The notes below the pieces were generated by a model. That model did not search any database. It worked only from the letters and a program-made list of their open reading frames with translations, and was not told the origin of the DNA. DNA of 64,000 bases. Origin: CAYJPV01 sp964372095 (lineage in GTDB: Bacteria; Acidobacteriota; Vicinamibacteria; Vicinamibacterales; JAKQTR01). The stretch is taken from the NCBI GenBank assembly GCA_964372095.1, contig CAYJPV010000010.1, positions 62,001 to 126,000 on the forward strand, written 5' to 3'. The position numbers and the translations under genes are program-made. Shown here piece after piece: positions 7,816-17,394 of this stretch; within the stretch, counting starts at the first letter, position 1, and each line of letters opens with the position of its first letter.

Positions 7816-9347
7816 GCGGTGCGCCCGTGCGGGAGACGTCCGCGCCGCCAGCCCCGTCCGCTCGCGCGTCGGCTGCCCTGGCGGGTCTCGCGTGCGCGGC
7901 CGCCGCGCTCGTCGTTCTCCGCACGTTGCCGCTCCTGGCCTTCGAGTTCATCTTCGACTCGGACCAGGCCATCGTCGGACTGATGGCGAAGCACCTGAGC
8001 GAGGGCCGGACGTTCCCGCTGTTTTTCTACGGGCAGAATTACATGCTGGGCGTGCAGGCGTGGATGGCGGCGCCGTTCTACTGGCTTGGCGGCCCGACGC
8101 TGACCATGCTCCGGGCGCCGCTGGCGCTGATCAATGCCATCGTAGCCGTGGTGCTGGTTGCGGCGATTGCCAGGCGCGGCGTGCGGCCGGTTGATGCGTT
8201 CGTGGCCGCTCTGCCGTTTGTCGCGACGTCGCCAGCGATGTCGGCGGAACTGATGTTCACGCTCGGTGCGAGCGTCGAGCCGTTTCTCTACGTGCTGTGC
8301 CTGTGGGCGCTGCGACGGCGGCCGGTGGCGTTCGGGGCGCTGGCGTGCTTCGGCATGCTGCACCGTGAGTTCACCGTGTTCGCGCTGGCGGCGTTTGCCG
8401 TGGCAGGGTCGAAGGACTGGCGCGCGTGGCCCGCGGCCGGCTTCGCGCGCGCCGGCGCGGCATTCGCTGGCGTGTGGCTGGTGGTGAACCAGCTGAAACT
8501 ACGGATCAATACGTACGGCCCGGGCGGCGGTGTCGAATCGACGGGCTCGCTCCTGCTGCAGGTCGAAACGGTGCTGAAGCGGCTGTCGTTCGACTGGGAC
8601 GGATACGTCGGGCGCCTGGGTGATGTCGTCACCCGTGGGCTGCCCGACGTGTTCGGCGCCGGGCCGCGACCGCTGGCCGAGTTCACCATCAGGAGCACGT
8701 TGTCCCAGGGGCGCGACTGGGCCGCGGTCCTCTTCGCGGCCGCGCTGCTGGTGGCCCTGGTGCGGCTGTTGTGGTCGGCGCGCCGGCCCGCGCAGGCGTG
8801 TGGGGAAGGCGGCCGGTTCTTCCTCTACCTCACGCTCGTGGCAACCGGGACACTCCTCGCATACGGGCTCGGCGGGGGACTGCCGGTTGGGGCTCCCGTG
8901 GTGCTTGCGTACGTGCTCTTTGCGCTGCTCCTGCCCGTTGGTGTCCTGGCCTGGTTCTTCCAGCGCGAGCCCGGACGCCCCTGGCGCGCCGGCGTGGCCG
9001 TCGCCGTGACAATCTGGGCGGCGTCGAACGTGTGGGACAACGGGCGGCTGCTGCATGAGTACGTCACCAATCCGCCGCGCAATCATCATCGCGTGATGGC
9101 CAACTACCTGGTGGCGAAAGGCGTGACGCACGGGCGGGCTGTCTATTGGGACGCGTACGTCATCACCTTCCTGTCGCGCGAGCAGGTCATCGTCTCGCCG
9201 GACGATGTGATTCGGATCTCGGCTTACAGGGCGGATGTGGACGCCCACGCTGCGCGGGCGGTGACGTTGACGCGGCAGCCCTGCGACCGGGGCACAACGG
9301 TGGACGTCTGGTGCGTCACCGACGCGCAGGGACAGCCGCCCTGGTAG
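7812..9347 (+). CDS. Polytopic membrane protein, GT-C glycosyltransferase-like
   Basis: 511 aa, coupled to the upstream HD gene by ATGA. There are about ten hydrophobic segments. Near the N-terminus a loop reads FDSDQAIVGLMAKHL then FYGQNYMLGVQAW, resembling the acidic first periplasmic loop of GT-C fold enzymes (PMT/ArnT relatives), which take polyprenyl-phosphate sugars. The rest is poorly conserved to my eye, and the C-terminal soluble part (about 430-511) has no motif I know. The glycosyltransferase call is inference from topology and that loop; it could be an uncharacterised membrane protein. Confidence 0.55.
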   Translation: MSGAPVRETSAPPAPSARASAALAGLACAAAALVVLRTLPLLAFEFIFDSDQAIVGLMAKHLSEGRTFPLFFYGQNYMLGVQAWMAAPFYWLGGPTLTMLRAPLALINAIVAVVLVAAIARRGVRPVDAFVAALPFVATSPAMSAELMFTLGASVEPFLYVLCLWALRRRPVAFGALACFGMLHREFTVFALAAFAVAGSKDWRAWPAAGFARAGAAFAGVWLVVNQLKLRINTYGPGGGVESTGSLLLQVETVLKRLSFDWDGYVGRLGDVVTRGLPDVFGAGPRPLAEFTIRSTLSQGRDWAAVLFAAALLVALVRLLWSARRPAQACGEGGRFFLYLTLVATGTLLAYGLGGGLPVGAPVVLAYVLFALLLPVGVLAWFFQREPGRPWRAGVAVAVTIWAASNVWDNGRLLHEYVTNPPRNHHRVMANYLVAKGVTHGRAVYWDAYVITFLSREQVIVSPDDVIRISAYRADVDAHAARAVTLTRQPCDRGTTVDVWCVTDAQGQPPW

Positions 9348-9376
9348 GGCGGGCGCTGAAGCGGGGAGGAGTGCGG

Positions 9377-10072
9377 ATGAGCCAGCAGGACGAGACCGAT
9401 CGCAAGGGGTGGGCGTACTCGGAGCGGATTGACGCGGCGCTGCGATTCGCAGCCGCTGCGCACCACGAAGACGTCCGGAAGGGCACGCAGGTGCCGTATG
9501 TGATGCACCCGTTTCACGTCGGGCTCATCCTGGATCGGCACGGCTTCGGCGAAGACGTCGTGATTGCCGGCATCCTGCACGACGTGCTCGAAGACCCGCA
9601 CTACGAGCGCGACACCGTCCAGGAGCGGCTGAGCACTGTCGTGCCCGCGTTGCGTACGGCCCCGCGCGCCGGCGACGCGTTCCGGGATGCCGTTGTCGGG
9701 CACGTGCGCGAGGCGTTCGGCCAGGCCGTGCTCGATCTCGTCGTCCACGTCACCGAACAGAAGACCGACGACGCCGGCGCCCGGCGGCCCTGGAAGGTGC
9801 GCAAGGAGGAGCAACTGGCGGCCTTGGCGCAGGCTCCAGACGAGGTGTGCGCCATCAAGGCCGCCGACTGCCTGCACAACCTCTCCGCACTCACCCGCGA
9901 TCTCCGGGTGCAAGGCCCCGCAGTGATGGGGCGATTCAATGCCGGGCCGGGTGACATCGCGTGGTACCACGCGGGCGTGGTCGACTGCGTCGCCTCGCGG
10001 CTGGGGGCGGATGGGCCGCTGGCGACGGAACTGCGCGAGGCCCTCGAGACCTTCCAGGCCACGATGCGCTGA
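9377..10072 (+). CDS. HD-domain (p)ppGpp hydrolase-like protein (MESH1/SpoT HD type)
   Basis: 231 aa, ATG at 9377 preceded by GGGGAGGAG. The RelA/SpoT-type HD layout is present: YVMHPFHVG (His ligand), GILHDVLEDPHY (HD followed by E-D), and IKAADCLHNLSAL, the D-x3-N-type element that contacts the guanine nucleotide. There is no synthetase, TGS or ACT domain, so it matches stand-alone small alarmone hydrolases. The substrate could be (p)ppGpp or another nucleotide; the call rests on motif order only. Confidence 0.72.
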   Translation: MSQQDETDRKGWAYSERIDAALRFAAAAHHEDVRKGTQVPYVMHPFHVGLILDRHGFGEDVVIAGILHDVLEDPHYERDTVQERLSTVVPALRTAPRAGDAFRDAVVGHVREAFGQAVLDLVVHVTEQKTDDAGARRPWKVRKEEQLAALAQAPDEVCAIKAADCLHNLSALTRDLRVQGPAVMGRFNAGPGDIAWYHAGVVDCVASRLGADGPLATELREALETFQATMR

Positions 10073-10073
10073 A

Positions 10074-10101
10074 GACGGCCGGCCGAAGGCCGCCAGCCGT
10101 C
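10074..10101 (+). terminator. Hairpin after the alarmone-hydrolase-like gene
   Basis: GACGGC pairs with GCCGTC, with an inner GGCC-gaa-GGCC, starting 2 nt after the TGA at 10070-10072. There is no U-tract, so it may be an mRNA-end hairpin rather than a full terminator. Confidence 0.4.
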
Positions 10102-10143
10102 CCTGTGTCCCCAGCCGTCACACGCCTCGCCGATACTGACGGC

Positions 10144-10167
10144 GTGCCGGGCCGGTTCGCCCGGCAC
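10144..10167 (+). promoter_or_regulatory. Leader hairpin ahead of the ribosome binding site
   Basis: GTGCCGGGC and GCCCGGCAC form a perfect 9-bp stem with a 6-nt loop. It ends just before AAGGAGG (10174-10180), which serves the ATG at 10191. It could terminate upstream transcripts or tune translation of the next gene. Confidence 0.4.
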
Positions 10168-10190
10168 GAGCCGAAGGAGGGCGAGCACTA

Positions 10191-10766
10191 ATGGCCAGGC
10201 GCAAGAGCCGGGAGATCGCACGGCAACTGATGGCACCGCGGGCGCGCCTCTGTACGTGGGCCGAGTTGTCCACGGTGTGCCGCCCGACGCTGGCGGGAGC
10301 CATTGCTGACCTGACGGCGTGGAATCGCGGCAGGGCTGGCAGGTCGTGGCGGCCGGGTGATTACGCGTTCCTCGTGGTCGAGACGGCGGTGGCGCCAGAC
10401 GCGGTGCTCTATGTGCAGTTCTGGTCCGAGCCGCTCGATCCCGTGTTGTGGGAGGTGTGTTCGGGGTCGTGGAATCCCGGCGCACGGCGGTTCGTCAGGG
10501 GCCGGCCTCGGCAACAGATCCTGGAGATGGGATTCACGGCCGGGGGCGCGGCCCGCAACTTCCAGAAGCGGCTGGACATCACGACGCGCCGCGAGGCCGA
10601 TCGGGTGGCGCGCGAGACGCTCCGCGTCTTCTTCGATGCGTTCGGATATCGCGGGACGACGCCGCTGCTGATGAAGACCCTGGTGTCGAACCGGGTGGAC
10701 GACCTGGAACTGGAACTCGTCGCCCCGGGTGCGCAGGCCCTGCGTGCCGCCCCGGTGGTGAACTGA
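10191..10766 (+). CDS. Hypothetical protein, possible YbjN/CesT-type chaperone fold
   Basis: 191 aa with a strong AAGGAGG ribosome site. I do not recognise the family firmly. The middle contains alternating strands (YAFLVVETAV, AVLYVQFWSEP, LWEVCSGSWN) and a C-terminal helix region (VARETLRVFFDAFGY), which together resemble the two-domain layout of YbjN/type III secretion chaperone-like proteins. No catalytic motif or signal peptide is seen. It precedes the AddB-like gene by 28 bp on the same strand, so it may share its transcript. Confidence 0.5.
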   Translation: MARRKSREIARQLMAPRARLCTWAELSTVCRPTLAGAIADLTAWNRGRAGRSWRPGDYAFLVVETAVAPDAVLYVQFWSEPLDPVLWEVCSGSWNPGARRFVRGRPRQQILEMGFTAGGAARNFQKRLDITTRREADRVARETLRVFFDAFGYRGTTPLLMKTLVSNRVDDLELELVAPGAQALRAAPVVN

Positions 10767-10794
10767 CGCAACGGCCGCGTATACTCCCCTGGCC

Positions 10795-13700
10795 ATGATT
10801 GCCGACCCGTTCCTCGCGCAGCTTGCCGACCTGTGCCGTGCCCACCCGACGCGGACGAAGTGGGTGTTCGTGCCGACGCATGCGATGGGCGCCACGCTGG
10901 GCGAGCGCCTGGCGCGCGAGGGCACCGACTGGGTGAACCTCCGGTCTGTGACGCCCCTCGACGTGGCCGTTCGGATGGCCGCGCCCTTTCTGCTGGAGCG
11001 CGGGCTCGACCCCTCGGAGGAGTTGCTGGGGCCGGCGCTCGCCATGCGCCTGCTGCTCGAACAACCGGAGGAGGGTGGCGGCTATTTCCGGCCCATGGCC
11101 GCGCAACCGTCAATGGCCGACGCGTTGTGGCGGACGTTGCGGGAACTGCGGTACGCGGGGCTGTCGGCGGCCGATCTGCCGGTCGCGGCGTTCGTGCCGC
11201 CAGAAAAACACGCCGAACTCACGGCCGTGTTGGGCGCCTACGAACAATACCTGACCGACGCTCACGTGGCCGACATGCCTGTTGTGCTCGACGAAGCGTT
11301 GCGGCATCTGGACTGGTGCCCGATCCAGGCTGAGGACGCCGTCGTGGAGGTGCCGGATGTCCTCTGGTCGCCGCTTGAGCGGCGTCTGCTGAACGCGTTG
11401 CCGGGGGAGCGGATCCACCCGCGTGCGCTCGCGCCTGCGGGGGGCCGGGAACCGCGGCGCGCGGCTGACCTGGGTGCCGCATCCGACCGGGTGTCGCGAA
11501 CGGCCGACGCGAGCCCGGCGGTTGCTGACATGTTCCACGCGGGCGGGAGGGACGCCGAGGTTGCCGAAGTGCTTCGCCGTGTCGCGCGGTGCGGCGCTGC
11601 GCTTGACCAGTCGGAGATCGTGTGCGCCTCGCCAGATGACGCCGCGCTCGTGTGGGAACGGGCGCAGCGCCTCGGATGGCCCGTCACCGTCGCGACTGGC
11701 CTTCCGGTCACGATGACCCGTCCCGGTCGGCTGCTGCTGCGGTTTGTGGAGTGGGTGGGTGGCAACTTCACGGCGTCTGACCTGCGTCGCCTGTTACAGT
11801 CCGGCGACTGCGCGCCGGCCGCGTTCCGAGCCCACGGCGAGGGGACGGCTGAATCCGGGGCCGGGGGCGATGGCGCGGACGCGGATGCCGGCATGGGCAC
11901 GGCCGGCAGGGCGCTCACGGCGGGTCAGGCGGCCCGCTTGCTGCTGAAGGCCGAGACGACGTGGGGGCGGCTGACGTACCCGTCCGCGCTCGCGCGTCTC
12001 GCGCGAGACTACGAGGCGCGCGCGGCCGACGGCGAAGCCAGTGAGGAAGACCGGGCGTGGAACGCCCGCAAAGGCGCACAGACGCGGATGCTGGCTGCCT
12101 GGATTGGGGGCGTGCTGGCCTCGATTCCCGAGCCCGGGTCGGCGGGGGGTGACGTGCCGCTGGGAGGCATGGCGGCTGCCGCCCTGGCCTTCGTGACGAA
12201 CAACGTCAGCCGGGCCAGCGCGCTGGACGCACAGGCCCTAGTGGCCATCGAGTCGGCCTTGACCGATCTCGTGAACGCCCTCGGCTCGCGCGGATGCGAC
12301 CTGCCGTCGGCGCTGGCGCTCGTCCGGGCCGGTGTCGAGTCGCTGGCCATCGGCCGCGATCGTGCTCGCCCGGGCGCGCTCCACGTCTCGACCCTGCAGG
12401 AAGCCGGTTTCAACGGGCGCCGGCACGTGTTCGTCATTGGGCTTGTCGAGGGCGGCGTGTTTCCTGCGGCAGTCGAGGATCCCATCCTGCTCGATGCCGA
12501 ACGCGAGGCGATCAGTCCGCAACTGCGGACCTCAGCCGACCGGGTCGACGAAGCCGTGTGGTCGGCGCTCGTGCGCCTCGAGTCGGTGCGCACGTCGGCC
12601 GCGCACCTCTGTCTGAGTTATGCGTGCCGCGACACCCGGCAGTTCCGCGACACTCACCCGTCGTGGCTCCTCCTTCGGGCCTTCCGCGACCAGCGTGGCG
12701 ACGACTCCCTCACATACCAGGACCTGGCCAAGGCGCTCGGCGATCCGGCGTCGGCCGTGCCTTCCGCGCCCGAAACTGCGCTCACCGACGCGGAGTGGTG
12801 GCTGGCCGGGGCGGCGCGCCACACGGCCGCGCGCCCGGCCGTGACGGCGGCATTTCCGTCGCTCGGCGCCGGCCTCGATGCCGAGGCCGCGCGCGCGTCG
12901 ATGGCATTCACGATCTACGACGGCTTCGTGCCCGAGGCCGGCCCGGTGCTCGATCCGGCCCGCAGCAACCGCGCGACGTCGGCGACGACGCTCGAACAGG
13001 CGGCGGCATGTCCGTTCAGCTACTTCCTGCGCCAGGGCCTCGGTGTCCGGCCCATCGAGGAGGAGGAACCGGATGCGGATGTGTGGCTCGGTCCGCGCAT
13101 GCGAGGGTCGGAACTGCACGCGCTCTTTGCCCGCATGATGCGAACGCTCAGAGAGGAAGAGCGGACGCCAGACATGGCCCGCGACCTCAAGCGGCTGCGG
13201 GCGTGGGGGCAGGCTCGTCTCGAGGAGATCCGGGCCGAGATGCCGCCGCCGTCAGACGAAGTCTACGCCCGCGAGTCACGGGCGCTGTGCGATGACCTCG
13301 AGGCGTTTCTGGTGGCCGAGTGCGCGGGACGTCATGGTACCGGGCCTGTGGCGTTCGAAGTCGGATTCGGGTTTCCGCTGGAAGGCGGTGACGAGCGGCT
13401 GGCCAATCCCGATCCGCTGGCCTTCGGCCTCGGCGCCGGCCGGACACTACGTCTGCGCGGACGCATCGATCGGATCAATCGCGTGAAACCCGGTGAGTAC
13501 GAAGTAATCGACTACAAGACGGGCGGCTACTGGGCTGACAGTTGGGCCGGCGAGTTCGCTGGCGGCACGCGTCTGCAGCACGCCATCTACGGGTTTGCGG
13601 CCGCGGAGTTGCTGAGGGGCGCGGGCTCGAAGGTCCGGGTGACGCAGGGGCGCTACGTCTTCCCGGCCGTGAAGGGCCACGGCCGCCAGAAGGTCATCCT

Positions 13701-13917
13701 TGCGCCGTCGACGGGGGTCCTGGTGGCCGTGTTGCGCGACCTGGCAGACGTCGTGGCCAGCGGCGCGTTCGTGGCCGCTGATGGGGAGGAGGCGTGCCGC
13801 TGGTGCGATTTTGCAGCGGCCTGTCATCCCAACGCGGTGGACGCTGCGTCCGGGAAGATCGACAACCCGGCCAACGACAGGCTTGACGCGTTCCGGAGGT
13901 TGCGGAGCCATGAGTAG
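10795..13917 (+). CDS. addB: AddB-like helicase-nuclease subunit (PD-(D/E)XK with Fe-S staple)
   Basis: 1040 aa. The N-terminal two thirds are an inactive-helicase-like scaffold with no good Walker A. The C-terminus is a RecB-type nuclease: RGRIDRIN, then VIDYKTGG with catalytic D906 and K908. Four cysteines sit where AddB binds its 4Fe-4S cluster: C739 in AACPFSYF, and C1001, C1004, C1010 in CRWCDFAAACH. It should pair with the AddA-like product of the next gene in double-strand-break end resection. The stop overlaps the addA start by 8 bp (13910-13917), so both subunits are probably made in a fixed ratio. Confidence 0.85.
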   Translation: MIADPFLAQLADLCRAHPTRTKWVFVPTHAMGATLGERLAREGTDWVNLRSVTPLDVAVRMAAPFLLERGLDPSEELLGPALAMRLLLEQPEEGGGYFRPMAAQPSMADALWRTLRELRYAGLSAADLPVAAFVPPEKHAELTAVLGAYEQYLTDAHVADMPVVLDEALRHLDWCPIQAEDAVVEVPDVLWSPLERRLLNALPGERIHPRALAPAGGREPRRAADLGAASDRVSRTADASPAVADMFHAGGRDAEVAEVLRRVARCGAALDQSEIVCASPDDAALVWERAQRLGWPVTVATGLPVTMTRPGRLLLRFVEWVGGNFTASDLRRLLQSGDCAPAAFRAHGEGTAESGAGGDGADADAGMGTAGRALTAGQAARLLLKAETTWGRLTYPSALARLARDYEARAADGEASEEDRAWNARKGAQTRMLAAWIGGVLASIPEPGSAGGDVPLGGMAAAALAFVTNNVSRASALDAQALVAIESALTDLVNALGSRGCDLPSALALVRAGVESLAIGRDRARPGALHVSTLQEAGFNGRRHVFVIGLVEGGVFPAAVEDPILLDAEREAISPQLRTSADRVDEAVWSALVRLESVRTSAAHLCLSYACRDTRQFRDTHPSWLLLRAFRDQRGDDSLTYQDLAKALGDPASAVPSAPETALTDAEWWLAGAARHTAARPAVTAAFPSLGAGLDAEAARASMAFTIYDGFVPEAGPVLDPARSNRATSATTLEQAAACPFSYFLRQGLGVRPIEEEEPDADVWLGPRMRGSELHALFARMMRTLREEERTPDMARDLKRLRAWGQARLEEIRAEMPPPSDEVYARESRALCDDLEAFLVAECAGRHGTGPVAFEVGFGFPLEGGDERLANPDPLAFGLGAGRTLRLRGRIDRINRVKPGEYEVIDYKTGGYWADSWAGEFAGGTRLQHAIYGFAAAELLRGAGSKVRVTQGRYVFPAVKGHGRQKVILAPSTGVLVAVLRDLADVVASGAFVAADGEEACRWCDFAAACHPNAVDAASGKIDNPANDRLDAFRRLRSHE

Positions 13918-16900
13918 ACGGGGACCCGCGCCTCGGCGACTTCCGGCCGACCAGACTGTCAGGGACCGTATCGTCAGGGAGTTCGATCAGAATCTTCTGG
14001 TCGAGGCGGGAGCCGGCTCCGGCAAGACCCATTGCCTTGCCATGCGGATGGCCGCGGGTGTCGAAGCCGGCCGGTATGTCGTCGAGCATCTCGCCGCCGT
14101 GACCTTCACACGCAAGGCAGCGTCCGAGTTGCGCGGGCGTTTCCAGCTTGCCCTCGAGCAGCGTCTCAGCGCGAACCCGCCGGCCGACGCCCGAGTCCGG
14201 CTCGAGGCGGCGTTGTCGGGTATTGAGCGGCTATTTGCGGGCACGATTCACGCGTTCTGCGCGCATCTGCTGCGCGAGCGGCCCGTCGACGCACGGATGG
14301 CGCCCGGTTTCGCAGAACTGGACGACGTGCAGGACGCGTGGCAGCGGAAACGCGCCTGGCGTGACTATGTGAGCGCGGCCCGTGCGCGGGGATTCGCGCC
14401 GATGCTCGAACTGCTTGATGCCGGCGTGAAGCCGAAGGATCTGGACGCAGCGTTTGCGACCGTCTGCGAGCACGAAGACGTGTGCTTCGATCCCGGAGCC
14501 GGCGAGCCGCCCGCGTTCGACGCCGCGCTGAAGGACGTCGAACGGTTCTGGCGAGGGCTGTCCAGGCTGAAACCTGGCGAATTCGACCCCGACTCCAAGT
14601 GCAAGGCCCAGCAGAAGTACCCGGAGTTCGAGAGCCGGTTGGGGGCCGTGCGCCGCACACGTTCCCTGACGCAGCTGGCCGGCCTGCTGACGTTCTGGGA
14701 CAACACCAAACTGACACCCAAGTGGTGGAACTCGACGCACGGCGGGGGGGACCATGAGGCGCAGCAGGCGAAGGCGCTGGTCGAGGCGTTCCAGGCCGAG
14801 GTGGTCGAGCCGTTCCTGGTTCGGTGGCGTGCCTACGTGCATCGCCTGGCGATGACCGTGCTGACCGAGGCGCGGGAGGCCTACGCCCGCGCCCGCCGCC
14901 GCCTGAACGTGGTCAACTACGTGGACCTGTTGCGTGTGACCGCCGGCCTGCTGCGTGAGTCGCCCGACGTGCGGTGGGCGTTGCAGCAGAAGTACCGCTG
15001 GCTGTTCATCGATGAGTTCCAGGACACCGATCCGATTCAGGCCGAGGTGTTCCTGTGCCTGGCCGCCGCCGACCCCGCCCCCGGAAAAAGGGGCCAGGCC
15101 CCTTTTGCAAATGACCTAAAACGCAAGGACCATGCCGGAGCGCGCGACCCGTTCACCCTTCCGCTCCGGCCGGGCGCGCTTTTCGTCGTCGGCGACCCGA
15201 AACAGTCGATCTACCGCTTCCGGCGCGCTGACATCGACGTTTACAGCCGCGTTGCCCGCCGCATTGTCGAAACCGGTGGTGACGTACTGTCTCTCACGGC
15301 CAACTTCCGGTCGGTGCCGGCGGTCTGCGCGGTGGCCAACACCGTGTTCCCGCCGCTGTTCGGCGCGTACCCCGAGCTCTATTCACCCCCGTTCGTGGCG
15401 CTCATGCCCATGCGCGATGACCCCCACGGCGAGGCTTCCGGCTCGAGCCGGAGGTCTTCCAGGCCGGGTGAAGCCGGTCCCCGCAAGGATGCGGCGTTGT
15501 CCGGTGTGGCGACGCTTACCGTTCAGTTCGGACGTGACAAAGCCGACGCAGTGGCGGCAGAGGCCGAGGCGATCGCGGCCTACGTGCAGTCGGAGGTGGC
15601 AGCGGGGCGCCGCGGCTTCGGCGATTTCCTGGTGCTCACCCGCCAGAAGCCTCGACTGCGTCACTATGCCGCGGCCTTCGACCGCCTCGAGATCCCTGTT
15701 GAGGTGAGCGGCGCCGGCCTCTTCTGCAAGTCGCCGGAGGTCAAAGCCCTCGCGCTGCTCCTGCGGGCCCTTGCCGACCCGCTGGATGCGGTCACGCTCG
15801 TCGGGGTCTTGCGCGGCCCGATCTTCGGGCTGAGCGATCCGGATCTGTTCCGGTTCAGACAGGCCGGTGGCCGGTTCGAACTGCACGCGCCGCTGCCCGA
15901 CCGCGGCGACGACGTCGCCGAACGGGTCCATGCGGCCACGTTCGGGCCCGCGCTGGCCGTGATGCGGGAACTGCGGGAACAGTGGCTCCTGACTCGCCGC
16001 CTGCCTCTGGCCGCCGCGGTGGACCTGATTCTGGAACGTTCCGGATGGCTCGCACTGGCGGCGACGACGCCCGGTGGCGCGAGTGCCGGGCACCTGCTCC
16101 AGGCGGTGGACGAGGTGCGCCAGGTTGTTGAAGCGGGGGGCGGCCTGCCCGACGCGGCTTCCGCCCTCGACGAGGATGCGGAATCGTCCGAATCCGAGGC
16201 CTGGCCTCTCGAGTCCGGCCGCCGCAACGTCGTGCGTTTGATGAATCTCCACAAGGCCAAAGGCCTTGAGGCGCCAGTCGTCATCCTGGCGGATTCCACA
16301 CACTCCTGGGACTTCCCGGCCAGCGTCCGCATTGAGCGAACGGGTTCGTCACCGCGTGGGCACCTCAACATCGTGCGGCCGTCCGAGAAGAACCCGAGGG
16401 GGACTGTCCTCGCGCAACCGGCCGACTGGGACACCCACGCGGCGGAGGAAGAACGGTATCTGGCTGCCGAGCGCCTCCGCCTGCTGTATGTGGCCGGCAC
16501 CAGGGCCGGGGACCTGTTGGTCGTGTGCCGCGTGGACAATCCGGAGAAGAACAGGGCGTGGAACGTGTTCGAGGCATTCCTCGCGGACAAGCCGTCTATC
16601 ACGATTCCGCTGGCCCAACGGCCGACGCGCATCATCACGGCAGACCTCTCGGCCAAGGCCCGGAAGGACGCAGACGACGCTCGTGCCGTCCGTGACGGAG
16701 CACGCTGTGCGGCGACGTGGTCGGTTGCGTCCCCGCCAGGCGAGAAGGCCCGGACGTCAGTGGCCGCCCGCATCCGCGCCGCCCTGACCGAGGCAGCGGC
16801 TGCGACCGGCATCCCGGACACGCCGCCCTATCGTGCGGACGCGGGTGCCGCGTGGGGTTCGCTCCTGCATGGCCTCCTCGAACACGCCATGCGCCACACC

Positions 16901-17356
16901 GCGGCGACACGCGACGACCTGGCCCGCCTCGCGCAGTGGCTCACGGTCGAGCACCCCGACCTGCGCCCCCACATCAACGACGCGCTCGACTGGGTGGACG
17001 ATGTGCAGCGGATGCCGTTCTGGGGGGAGGCCATGGCGGGCGGCGATCGGCTGGTGGAAGTGCCCTTCGGCGTCCTGGGTGGCCCCGGACTTTCCGCTTC
17101 CGTCGAGACGTCGGCGGGGATTCCTATCGTCCACCGCGGCATCATCGACCTCGTCTACCGCGCCAGCGGCGGCTGGCACATTGTCGACTACAAGACCGAT
17201 CGGCTCGACGGCGTCGCCGATATCGAAGCCGAGCTTCGCACGCGCCACGGCGCGCAATTGGGCGAGTACGCTGATGCGTGGCAGCTCGCGACCGGCCAAC
17301 CTGTCTTGGACCGCGCGGTCGTCTCGTTACGCACGGGGCGTATCGTGCCGCTATAG
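13910..17356 (+). CDS. addA: AddA-like ATP-dependent helicase-nuclease, carrying an in-frame REP
   Basis: 1148 aa from the ATG at 13910, inside the end of addB. UvrD/RecB helicase motifs are present: EAGAGSGKTH (K39), the Walker B LFIDEFQDTDPIQ (D368, E369), VGDPKQSIYRFR (G428, D429), NFRSVPAV, NLHKAKGLEAPVV and LLYVAGTRAGDLL. The C-terminal PD-(D/E)XK nuclease reads RGIIDLVYR and HIVDYKTD (D1093, K1095), then QLGEYADAW. Residues about 392-403 (GKRGQAPFANDL) are encoded by a REP copy inserted between Walker B and motif III. It keeps the frame and adds no stop. This is the active motor partner of the AddB-like protein. Confidence 0.88.
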   Translation: MSRRGPAPRRLPADQTVRDRIVREFDQNLLVEAGAGSGKTHCLAMRMAAGVEAGRYVVEHLAAVTFTRKAASELRGRFQLALEQRLSANPPADARVRLEAALSGIERLFAGTIHAFCAHLLRERPVDARMAPGFAELDDVQDAWQRKRAWRDYVSAARARGFAPMLELLDAGVKPKDLDAAFATVCEHEDVCFDPGAGEPPAFDAALKDVERFWRGLSRLKPGEFDPDSKCKAQQKYPEFESRLGAVRRTRSLTQLAGLLTFWDNTKLTPKWWNSTHGGGDHEAQQAKALVEAFQAEVVEPFLVRWRAYVHRLAMTVLTEAREAYARARRRLNVVNYVDLLRVTAGLLRESPDVRWALQQKYRWLFIDEFQDTDPIQAEVFLCLAAADPAPGKRGQAPFANDLKRKDHAGARDPFTLPLRPGALFVVGDPKQSIYRFRRADIDVYSRVARRIVETGGDVLSLTANFRSVPAVCAVANTVFPPLFGAYPELYSPPFVALMPMRDDPHGEASGSSRRSSRPGEAGPRKDAALSGVATLTVQFGRDKADAVAAEAEAIAAYVQSEVAAGRRGFGDFLVLTRQKPRLRHYAAAFDRLEIPVEVSGAGLFCKSPEVKALALLLRALADPLDAVTLVGVLRGPIFGLSDPDLFRFRQAGGRFELHAPLPDRGDDVAERVHAATFGPALAVMRELREQWLLTRRLPLAAAVDLILERSGWLALAATTPGGASAGHLLQAVDEVRQVVEAGGGLPDAASALDEDAESSESEAWPLESGRRNVVRLMNLHKAKGLEAPVVILADSTHSWDFPASVRIERTGSSPRGHLNIVRPSEKNPRGTVLAQPADWDTHAAEEERYLAAERLRLLYVAGTRAGDLLVVCRVDNPEKNRAWNVFEAFLADKPSITIPLAQRPTRIITADLSAKARKDADDARAVRDGARCAATWSVASPPGEKARTSVAARIRAALTEAAAATGIPDTPPYRADAGAAWGSLLHGLLEHAMRHTAATRDDLARLAQWLTVEHPDLRPHINDALDWVDDVQRMPFWGEAMAGGDRLVEVPFGVLGGPGLSASVETSAGIPIVHRGIIDLVYRASGGWHIVDYKTDRLDGVADIEAELRTRHGAQLGEYADAWQLATGQPVLDRAVVSLRTGRIVPL
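15084..15119 (-). repeat. REP palindrome copy 4, inside the addA coding sequence
   Basis: A full 36-bp copy with the GGGGCC-A-GGCCCC core and the tail seen in copies 1-3, reading TTAGGTCATTTGC on the minus strand. Its length is a multiple of three and the addA frame runs through it, adding about 12 residues between two helicase motifs. Confidence 0.9.
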
Positions 17357-17394
17357 ACTGGGGTGGCACCCGCTTGAGGGGATGGAGGGACACG

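Noticed and set aside
15084..15119. REP as a frameshift that breaks addA
   Set aside because: The frame is open through it and all helicase and nuclease motifs downstream are intact, so it is an in-frame insert.
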